From assembly GCF_036327475.1 (NCBI RefSeq), contig NZ_CP132913.1, positions 1,240,001-1,304,000 of the forward strand: a stretch of DNA of 64,000 nt. The letters are read 5' to 3'. Shown here piece after piece: positions 28,560-35,488 of this stretch (positions are counted from its first letter, which is position 1; each line of letters opens with the position of its first letter). A program made the position numbers and the translations under genes. The notes under the pieces were generated by a model. The model saw only the letters and a list, made by a program, of their open reading frames with translations. It searched no databases and was not told where the DNA came from. Source of the DNA: G036327475 sp036327475. GTDB lineage: Bacteria; Pseudomonadota; Gammaproteobacteria; Enterobacterales; Enterobacteriaceae.

Positions 28560-31226
28560 TTACGTCAGACGCGGGTTGACTTTGTCAGCGTCGATGCCGA
28601 ATTTTCTGATGGCCTGCGCCACCACATCAGCGCCGATATCGCCGCGTTTAGCCAATTCACTCAGCGCCGCAACCACCACATAGCTGGCGTTCACTTCAAA
28701 GTGATGACGCAGGTTCGCGCGGCTGTCGGAACGACCGAAACCGTCGGTGCCCAAAGCGTGGAACTCGCTAGCAGGGATGAAGTTACGGATCTGCTCGACG
28801 AACAGTTTCATATAATCGGTGGACGCTATCGCCGGAGCATCATTTAGCACGGTGGCCACATAGGGTACGCGCGGCGTTTCGGTTGGATGCAGCATGTTCC
28901 AGCGTTTGCAATCCTGGCCATCGCGCGCCAGTTCAGTGAACGAGGTTACGCTGTACACGTCGGAACCCACCTCATACTCTTTCGACAGGATCTGCGCCGC
29001 TTCGCGCACGTGGCGCAGGATTGCTCCCGAGCCCATCAGCTGCACTTTGCCTTTGCCGCCTTCCAGCGTTTCCAGCTTGTAGATCCCTTTGCGAATCCCC
29101 TCTTCTGCGCCTTTCGGCATGGCGGGCATAGCGTAGTTTTCGTTCAGCGTGGTCAAATAGTAGTAGACGTTTTCTGGCTTATCGCCGTACATCCGGGTTA
29201 AACCGTCATGCATAATGATAGCGACTTCATAGGCATAGGCCGGATCGTAGGAAATGCAGTTTGGGATGGTCAGTGACTGAATATGGCTGTGGCCGTCTTC
29301 ATGCTGCAAGCCTTCACCGTTCAGCGTGGTCCGCCCAGACGTGCCGCCGATAAGGAAGCCGCGCGCCTGCTGATCGCCCGCCGCCCAGCACAGATCGCCG
29401 ATACGCTGGAAACCGAACATTGAATAGTAGATGTAGAACGGAATCATCGGTAAATCGTTGGTGCTATATGAGGTCGCTGCCGCCAACCAGGAAGACGCCG
29501 CGCCCAGCTCGTTGATTCCTTCTTGCAGGATCTGCCCCTTTTCGTCTTCGCGGTAGTAGGCGACCTGCTCGCGGTCCTGCGGCATGTACTGCTGACCGTT
29601 AGGGCTATAGATGCCTATTTGGCGAAACAAACCTTCCATGCCGAAAGTACGGGCTTCGTCGGCGATGATCGGCACCAAGCGATCTTTGATCGACCTGTTC
29701 TTCAGCATCACGTTCAGCACGCGAACAAAAGCGATGGTGGTGGAGATCTCTTTCTTCTGCTCTTCCAGAAGTGGTGCTAAATCCTCAAGCGTCGGCAGTT
29801 CCAGCTGCTCGGTGAAATCCTTCAGGCGGCTCGGCAAATAGCCGTGCAGCGCTTTGCGGTGCTCATGTAGATAGTTGTACTCTTCGGACCCTTCTGCAAA
29901 AGTGATATAGGGCAGCGCTTCAATATTATCGTCAGTAATGGCGCTCAGGTTGAAGCGATCGCGGAAGTAGCGTACCCCTTCTATATTCATTTTCTTCACC
30001 TGGTGCGCGATATTCATGCCTTCCGCGGTCACACCCATGCCGTAACCTTTGATGGTGTGGGCAAGGATGACCACTGGCTTGCCGGTTGTGTTCTTGGCTT
30101 TTTGCAGCGCGGCGTAGATTTTTTTCGGATCGTGTCCACCGCGATTCAGCGCCCATATCTTATCGTCGCTCATGTCTTTCACCAGTGCGGCGGTTTCCGG
30201 ATATTTACCGAAGAAGTGCTCGCGCACGTAGGCGCCGTTCTTTGATTTAAAGGTCTGGTAGTCGCCGTCGACGGTTTCGTTCATTAATTGAATTAGCTTG
30301 CCAGAGGTGTCTTTACGTAGCAGCTCGTCCCAGTGGCCACCCCAGACCACCTTGATCACTTCCCAGCCAGCGCCGCCAAACACACCTTCCAGCTCGTTGA
30401 TGATCTTACCGTTACCGGTGACCGGCCCATCCAGACGCTGTAGATTGCAGTTGATGATGAACACCAGATTGTCCAGCTTCTCGCGCATCGCGATGGTGAT
30501 GGCGCCTTTGGATTCCGGCTCATCCATCTCGCCGTCGCCCAGGAAGGCGTAAACTGTCTGATTACTGGTGTCCTTCAGCGAGCGGTGATGCAAATATTTA
30601 AGGAATTTAGCCTGATAGATAGCGCTTATGGCCCCCAGACCCATCGACACCGTCGGGAACTGCCAGAACTCCGGCATCAGCTTGGGATGCGGATAGGACG
30701 AGAGGCCCTTTCCGCCTACTTCCTGACGGAAGTTGTTCATCTGATCTTCGCTCAGGCGGCCCTCCAGGAAGGCGCGAGCGTAGATGCCAGGGGAAACGTG
30801 GCCCTGGAAATAGACCAGGTCGCCGCCGTCTTTGTCGTTGCGAGCACGGAAGAAGTGGTTAAAGCATACTTCATAAATCGTGGCAGAGGACTGGAATGAC
30901 GCCATATGGCCACCCAGCTCTAAATCTTTCTTCGACGCGTGCAGCACGGTCATGACGGCATTCCAGCGTATAGCGGAGCGGATACGGCGCTCCAGCTCTA
31001 AATTGCCCGGATACTCAGGCTCTTCCTCGACCGGAATCGTATTGATGTAATCGCGTCCGGCGGCACCTTGCGCGATGCTTACCCCACCTTTGCGCGCTTC
31101 GTTCAACACCTGATCAATCAGGAATTGCGCGCGTTCAATACCTTCTTCACGGATAACCGATTCGATCGCCTGCAACCAGTCGCGTGTTTCGATCGGATCC
31201 ACGTCATTGTACAAACGTTCTGACAT
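28560..31226 (-). CDS. aceE: Pyruvate dehydrogenase E1 component
   Basis: Homodimeric thiamine-diphosphate enzyme that decarboxylates pyruvate and acetylates E2. The 888 residues match E. coli (887) along the whole length. The ThDP-binding region YAFLGDGEMDEPESKGAI (GDG...) and VIINCNLQRLDGPVTGNGKI are intact. It needs thiamine diphosphate, which ties it to the thiBPQ importer in this window. It is followed 15 bases later by aceF and preceded by a 126-bp gap containing the perfect hairpin at 31266-31314. Confidence 0.98.
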   Translation of the reverse strand: MSERLYNDVDPIETRDWLQAIESVIREEGIERAQFLIDQVLNEARKGGVSIAQGAAGRDYINTIPVEEEPEYPGNLELERRIRSAIRWNAVMTVLHASKKDLELGGHMASFQSSATIYEVCFNHFFRARNDKDGGDLVYFQGHVSPGIYARAFLEGRLSEDQMNNFRQEVGGKGLSSYPHPKLMPEFWQFPTVSMGLGAISAIYQAKFLKYLHHRSLKDTSNQTVYAFLGDGEMDEPESKGAITIAMREKLDNLVFIINCNLQRLDGPVTGNGKIINELEGVFGGAGWEVIKVVWGGHWDELLRKDTSGKLIQLMNETVDGDYQTFKSKNGAYVREHFFGKYPETAALVKDMSDDKIWALNRGGHDPKKIYAALQKAKNTTGKPVVILAHTIKGYGMGVTAEGMNIAHQVKKMNIEGVRYFRDRFNLSAITDDNIEALPYITFAEGSEEYNYLHEHRKALHGYLPSRLKDFTEQLELPTLEDLAPLLEEQKKEISTTIAFVRVLNVMLKNRSIKDRLVPIIADEARTFGMEGLFRQIGIYSPNGQQYMPQDREQVAYYREDEKGQILQEGINELGAASSWLAAATSYSTNDLPMIPFYIYYSMFGFQRIGDLCWAAGDQQARGFLIGGTSGRTTLNGEGLQHEDGHSHIQSLTIPNCISYDPAYAYEVAIIMHDGLTRMYGDKPENVYYYLTTLNENYAMPAMPKGAEEGIRKGIYKLETLEGGKGKVQLMGSGAILRHVREAAQILSKEYEVGSDVYSVTSFTELARDGQDCKRWNMLHPTETPRVPYVATVLNDAPAIASTDYMKLFVEQIRNFIPASEFHALGTDGFGRSDSRANLRHHFEVNASYVVVAALSELAKRGDIGADVVAQAIRKFGIDADKVNPRLT

Positions 31227-31265
31227 GGTGGTGTTCCTTATCTATCTTTAATATTGGTTTAGTTG

Positions 31266-31314
31266 GAGCCTATCCTCCTATGCTCTGGCGGCCAGAGCAT
31301 AGGAGGATAGGCTC
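31266..31314. repeat. Perfect 23-bp inverted repeat with 3-nt loop between pdhR and aceE
   Basis: Left arm 31266-31288 starts GAGCCTATCC and ends GCTCTGG; right arm 31292-31314 is its exact reverse complement; the loop is CGG. Every one of the 23 pairs matches. It sits 40 bases upstream of the aceE start on the minus-strand mRNA. The bases after it on that strand (AACTAAACC...) lack a U-run, so it is not a standard terminator. Confidence 0.9.
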
Positions 31315-31352
31315 ATAGCTCCCGCTGCCGTGTAGGCCGCCGTTCCCGGGGC

Positions 31353-32117
31353 TTAATCCTTACGTTGCTGGAGACGTCGAAGTGATCGTTCGCGCCGGCT
31401 ATGTTCCCGGCCAAGGTCCAGCAAAATCTCCTCAATAAACTCCAGATGGCGATGTGACGCCTCGCGCGCCTTTTCCGGCTCGCGCGCGACTATCGCGGCG
31501 AAAATCTCGGCACGGTGGGTGCTCACTTGAGCCAGCATTTCCCGACGATAGTAAAGCAATTTAAAATTTTGACGCACGCTGTTTTCTAGCATCGGCTCTA
31601 TACTGCGCACAAGATGCAATAAAACCGTATTATGCGCGGCTTCGGTGACGGCGATTTGATAATTCATGACGGCATCAGCTTCCGCATCGAGATCGACGCT
31701 ATCCTGCGCCGCCTGAATCGCCTGATGGCACTCACGGATATGCTCGAAATCCTGTTCGGTTCCGCGCAGCGCCGCATAATAGGCGGCAATGCCTTCAAGG
31801 GCGTGGCGGGTTTCCAGCAGGTCATATTGTGATTCAGGATGTTCTGCAAATAGTTCGGTCAGCGGATCACTGAAGCTTTGCCACAAATTACTTTGTACAA
31901 ACGTCCCTCCCCCCTGCCGCCGCAGTAGCAGGCCTTTAGCTTCCAATCGCTGGATGGCTTCCCGCAGCGATGGGCGAGAAACGTCAAATTGCTTTGCCAG
32001 TTCACGCTCGGAAGGCAATTTTTCGCCTGGGCGCAGAGTCCCTTCTAGAATCAAATATTTCAATTGCTGTTCTATGACATCCGATAACTTGGGTTGGCGG
32101 ATCTTACTATAGGCCAT
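31353..32117 (-). CDS. pdhR: Pyruvate dehydrogenase complex repressor, GntR family
   Basis: PdhR represses its own operon and releases DNA when it binds pyruvate. The protein has 254 residues from ATG 32117 (MAYSKIRQPKLSDVIEQQLK), identical in start to E. coli; a longer frame to 32201 runs across the operator and is not used. The winged-helix domain (about 1-75) has FDVSRPSLREAIQRLEAKGL. The FadR-type C-terminal effector domain has the E..H...H pattern (EAAHN, STHRAEI, ASHRHLEF). It is a rare intact regulator here, while cra and sgrR are lost. Confidence 0.95.
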   Translation of the reverse strand: MAYSKIRQPKLSDVIEQQLKYLILEGTLRPGEKLPSERELAKQFDVSRPSLREAIQRLEAKGLLLRRQGGGTFVQSNLWQSFSDPLTELFAEHPESQYDLLETRHALEGIAAYYAALRGTEQDFEHIRECHQAIQAAQDSVDLDAEADAVMNYQIAVTEAAHNTVLLHLVRSIEPMLENSVRQNFKLLYYRREMLAQVSTHRAEIFAAIVAREPEKAREASHRHLEFIEEILLDLGREHSRRERSLRRLQQRKD

Positions 32118-32148
32118 TTCTTGTCTTCTCAGCGGATGGCGCATGGTA

Positions 32149-32165
32149 AATTGGTAATACCAATT
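32149..32165. promoter_or_regulatory. PdhR operator
   Basis: AATTGGTAATACCAATT is a perfect 8-1-8 inverted repeat, 31 bases upstream of the pdhR start. The E. coli PdhR box is AATTGGTnnnACCAATT at the same place. Expected role: autorepression of pdhR-aceEF-lpdA, relieved by pyruvate. Confidence 0.9.
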
Positions 32166-32201
32166 AAATTTTAACGGTGCTAAAAGTAGCAAAGTATTCA
32201 C

Positions 32202-32599
32202 CTTCTGTCTATCGTGGCTTTAACCTAAATCATCAAATCGCGCACATTCTCACAAAAGCCTGACATCTAAGCTGCGTCAGGTCCGCTGCGTAGCAAAATT
32301 ATTTTCATACGAAAGGTTATTATTAACGACCATGAAGCGTTCCGTGTAAGCCATGGAAGATGATCTACACTGGGAACCAAGAAAAACACCGCCAAATACA
32401 TAATTATACAACCCTGATACGACCTTACGAACCCCGGCGATTTTCCGATCGCCGTTACGCCAATCGTCCAGCAAACGACGGCGCCGGTTTATTGCGCGCA
32501 AATGTCATAAATCCAGTGCAATGCCACACCGTGACGCGTAAATTAAAACATACAACAACCGTAACTTTGGATAGACACAGCGCTGATTCGGAATCCAGA
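32202..32599. other. Gap after pdhR promoter (aroP place)
   Basis: E. coli has aroP here. I find no aroP sequence or other recognisable gene in about 400 bases; only the pdhR promoter region is expected at its left edge. Confidence 0.4.
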
Positions 32600-32745
32600 T
32601 ATCTGCCCGCCATAACGACAGACCATAACGACAAAGATGATTCGATGATGGAAGGCTAACAGCGTGCCGAGACGCTGAAACGCAGGCCAAATCGCCATAC
32701 TGAGGATTGCGCAAACCATACAAATAGCCGGCCATTCGGTTATTT
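32600..32745 (-). pseudogene. ampE: Possible remnant of AmpE
   Basis: On the minus strand PNRMAGYLYGLRNPQYGDLA, then in another frame FHHRIIFVVMVC, resembles the C-terminal part of AmpE (RLAGVVYALIGHG... SQYQVL ... KKTSFVVVVVIAL). The E. coli order pdhR-aroP-ampE-ampD puts ampE here and on this strand. The match is short and degraded, so the call is tentative. A near-perfect 13-bp tandem duplication (CCATAACGACA...) lies at 32610-32635. Confidence 0.4.
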
Positions 32746-32764
32746 TGGCTACGCTATTCTGCGG

Positions 32765-33030
32765 CGTTATCCCTTGGGGCGGCAGAGACTGGACCAGCGT
32801 CAGCCTAGTGCTAGCGCAGCACCTAGTGCACTAACTCTGCCACGACTTCCGACGCGCTTTTTGGAGCGGCGAGCTTATCACACGCTGAATGAGGTCCTGG
32901 CGCAGTGTCATGGCGAGCAGGCACGGCAAAAGGCCGAATGGTTGGCGCAACTGGCCGAGCCCGCGCTGCTGCTGATGGGCACTATGGTGTGCGGACTGGT
33001 GATAATACTTTATGTGCCGCTGCTGTAGTT
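32765..33030 (+). pseudogene. hofC: 3' remnant of HofC (type IV pilus / GspF-type inner-membrane protein)
   Basis: The forward frame reads ARQKAEWLAQLAEPALLLMG followed by TMVCGLVIILYVPLL and a stop at about 33027, with LGEVLTNLS just after. This is the C-terminal membrane segment of the GspF/PilC family (E. coli HofC ends SLAEPVMMLL...LVIAMYLPIF). Everything upstream of it, together with ppdD and hofB, is missing. The place, upstream of a minus-strand guaC and coaE, fits the E. coli order. Confidence 0.75.
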
Positions 33031-33209
33031 GGGGGAAGTTTTGACCAATTTAAGCGCAGGACAGCCGTTACCGTCGCGCTCGGCGGCGAGCTAGGAAATA
33101 TGCAGGTCGACCACGCTTTGCCGCGTTACCCGCGCGAGCTCGACGGCACCAGCATAGCTGAGGTAAACGACAGTTAGGGCGCATCAACGTCACATTAAGG
33201 CGTCGCAGG

Positions 33210-33540
33210 TTACAGTTGAGTGAAGTCCGATTTTCCTGCTCAGCGACACGGATGAAAGTGGTGTGTTTGGTCAACTCCCTCAAGCGCGATGCCCCAACTG
33301 ATCCACGCTATAATGCTTATACATCGCGGTCAGCACGTCGAAGACGTCAGCACCTTTGCCATGAGAAAAGTTACAACGATATCCATGTTCGCGGCGATAA
33401 CCGACACGCCGGATCAGCGAAGGTCAGGATATTTGAAGGTGAAATCACGCTGCAGTTCAACATCGGATCAACTTTTCAGCGTGGAGCTTTCAGTCGGATA
33501 AGCACGTCCCTGAAACATAACGTTACATCTCCTATACACA
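33210..33540 (-). pseudogene. guaC: Broken GMP reductase with large internal deletion
   Basis: On the minus strand LCFRDVLIRLK, STLKS then SDVELQRDFTFKYPDL, GVSVIAANMDIVVTFLMAKV and DVFDVLTAMYKHYSVDQLG follow the GuaC N-terminus in changing frames. The sequence then jumps directly to RLRELTKHTTFIRVAEQENR, the extreme C-terminus. About 230 codons, including the catalytic Cys loop, are missing. GuaC converts GMP to IMP. Confidence 0.85.
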
Positions 33541-33731
33541 TAGGGTTTTCCTGATGAAAAGTGGTGAGTCGCTAATCAAGATCAGATACAATTTGTCTGT
33601 TCCAGTAGCGGCATCATGCGCGTGCGCGGGATTAAGGTTAGAGCAAGACTGCAGAATCTGCCCGTTTTACGGTACAATCGTACCAATTATCTTGGGTCAC
33701 GAGAGCCCTTCAGAGTGAGGCAGTTAACGTG

Positions 33732-34370
33732 ATGCAATACATTGTTGCTATGACCGGCGGTATCGGCAGCGGTAAAAGCACGATGGCTAACGCCTTCACT
33801 GCCCTCGGCGTGCCAGTAGTGGATGCCGACGTAATTGCACGGAAGGTGGTCGAGCTAGGCAGCCCGTCCCTGCGTGCCATCGCGCAACGATTTGGTCCGG
33901 CGGTGCTGAACATGGACGGGTCACTGGATCGCGCCGCGCTTAGAGCGCGTATTTTCAGCGATCCAGAAAAGAAAGCCTGGCTTAACGGTCTACTCCATCC
34001 GCTTATTAAACGGCAAACCGAGCAGCAGTTGCGCTCCGCCTGCGCGCCGTACGTGTTGTGGGTCGTGCCGCTGCTTATTGAGAATAAGCTGCAACAACGC
34101 GCCGATCGGGTGCTGGTGGTGGATGTGGCACGCGAGGTGCAGATCGCGCGCACACTCAGCCGGGACGACGTCAGCCGCGAGCAGGTAGAGAACATTTTGG
34201 CGGCGCAAGTGCCGCGTCAGCGGCGTCTGGCCTGTGCGGACGATATTATTGATAATAGCGGGCGCCCAGAGGAAGTAACGGATTGCGTTGCTACTTTGCA
34301 TCGACGCTATCTTGCGCTTGCGGCATCAGCAACCCGACAGGATAAATCACTTATGAGTGACGTTTACTAG
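33732..34370 (+). CDS. coaE: Dephospho-CoA kinase
   Basis: CoaE phosphorylates dephospho-CoA, the last step of CoA synthesis. The P-loop GGIGSGKST (about residues 9-17) opens the protein, followed by VVDADVIARKVVE, LLHPLI and YVLWVVPLLIENKL. It has about 212 residues, close to E. coli (206). I use ATG 33732 (MQYIVAMTGG); a GTG lies directly before it. It overlaps the start of the dead zapD. Together with panB and panC it serves CoA supply. Confidence 0.95.
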   Translation: MQYIVAMTGGIGSGKSTMANAFTALGVPVVDADVIARKVVELGSPSLRAIAQRFGPAVLNMDGSLDRAALRARIFSDPEKKAWLNGLLHPLIKRQTEQQLRSACAPYVLWVVPLLIENKLQQRADRVLVVDVAREVQIARTLSRDDVSREQVENILAAQVPRQRRLACADDIIDNSGRPEEVTDCVATLHRRYLALAASATRQDKSLMSDVY

Positions 34371-34728
34371 ACAACAGCGCTACTTGAATATCCGTTAGAT
34401 GAAAATGCGGACTTGTCTGCGGTTGACGTTCCTATGGATGCTTATCTCCAAACGCGGGATTCGCTCGACGCCGCGCTGACCCGTATTCTGAATATCGTGC
34501 ACCACATTCCAGACCCGTTCAAAAACAAATCAGCCTGAACGGCTTCTTCCAGGATAACGCTAGAGGAGGGGATTTGCTGTGGTTGTGCGTTCCTGTCGAG
34601 TATTAACTCTATCTGCAAGCTTTCGGCCATAAAATCCGTTGTGCTATCAGCTTATCCCTGGACAGCGCGAGCGGCGTGATGCCGAATTATCTCCCTGTTT
34701 GAACTGGCCAGTTGTGAGGAGTAATTAC
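34371..34728 (+). pseudogene. zapD: Broken ZapD (Z-ring associated protein)
   Basis: TTALLEYPLDENADLSAV begins like ZapD (LFEHPLNEKMRTWL) and passes straight to LDAALTRILNIVHHIPDPFK, which corresponds to its C-terminal domain. After a frameshift KQISLNGFFQD-like, VEYELYLQAFGHKIRCAISL, and finally ELASCE follow. About 150 codons from the middle are gone. ZapD cross-links FtsZ filaments and is dispensable in E. coli. Its former frame leads into yacG. Confidence 0.8.
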
Positions 34729-34908
34729 ATGAGCGACGATATTGTTAACGTCACCTGTCCAACCTGCAGCCAAGGGGTGGAGTGGAGCCAGAAAAGCCCG
34801 TTCCGACCGTTTTGCAGCAAACGCTGCCAGTTGATAGATCTTGGCGAATGGGTGGAAGAGGAAAAGCGTATTTCAAGCGATGTGCAAATCACTGATAGCG
34901 ACGAGTAG
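34729..34908 (+). CDS. yacG: DNA gyrase inhibitor YacG, zinc-binding
   Basis: A 59-residue protein with the four-cysteine zinc site CPTC...CSKRC (residues about 10-31), FRPFCSKRCQLIDLGEWVEE being nearly invariant in the family. YacG binds GyrB and inhibits gyrase in E. coli. ATG 34729 (MSDDIVNVTC) has GAGGAG 12 bases upstream; a longer upstream frame is the zapD ruin. Slightly shorter than E. coli (65) at the acidic C-terminus. Confidence 0.93.
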   Translation: MSDDIVNVTCPTCSQGVEWSQKSPFRPFCSKRCQLIDLGEWVEEEKRISSDVQITDSDE

Positions 34909-35024
34909 AGTACACCCGCCACGAGCGAACGGCGACAGCGGCGGCAATGCGTTACACCGTCGCTTGCGGTACATCTTAGCGGTAGGTGTCGCGTCCACCG
35001 CCTCTTTCCCTCGGTTTTCTTTTA

Positions 35025-35425
35025 TATAGAACCGCTAATGTCACGCCGACCCCGTCGAGAAATAAACACGTTTGCCGTGCAGGAACCGCCGCCTACCGAG
35101 ACATCGCGCCGCAGGGGAGTGCCACGCCAGTGCTCCGCCAAAGAAATAAAACGCCAACTGTCGCTCGGCGAAGTGATTCTGGATCGTCGCCAGCAAATGG
35201 GTCTGCTTGACATCAAGCCGGTCTCTTCACAGGTTCACGGTACAGAGCCTGTTCGTGGCTCTCTCCTAGCTCAACTGTACCGCCGAAAAACTCCCAAAAA
35301 CCGCCCATACGGACTTCTGCCGGGCGGCGCGGGCGATAAATATTTCCCGCCTGGCGCTACAGATGATACCACCGAGATGGTTCGTATCGTCATAGCTGTC
35401 AGCGCTCCTTAAGATCCACACGCCT
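35025..35425 (-). pseudogene. mutT: Broken 8-oxo-dGTP diphosphatase MutT
   Basis: On the minus strand one frame gives GIICSARREIFIARAA (E. coli GIIRNENNEIFITRRAA). The next gives YGRFWEFFGGTVELGESHEQ then ALYRE, the start of the Nudix box (GGKIE.GE....A..RE), where the conserved REL..EEVG that follows is replaced by REPVK. Then NHFAERQLAFYFFGGALA matches the YEFPDRHITLWFWLVE region. At least three frameshifts and a damaged Nudix helix make it inactive. MutT lies just past secA in E. coli, as here. A 124-codon forward frame over the same DNA is accidental. Confidence 0.85.
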
Positions 35426-35488
35426 TTTTAATAAAATACCCGGCGAACCGGGCGTAGATGAACGACTGCTGGCCGCTTGACATCAAGC

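Noticed and set aside
31266..31314. Hairpin as an intrinsic terminator between pdhR and aceE
   Set aside because: No run of U follows the stem on the transcribed strand, and terminating here would silence the PDH genes.
35038..35412. Forward 124-codon frame as a small hypothetical protein
   Set aside because: The opposite strand reads as MutT in three frames, including the start of the Nudix box.
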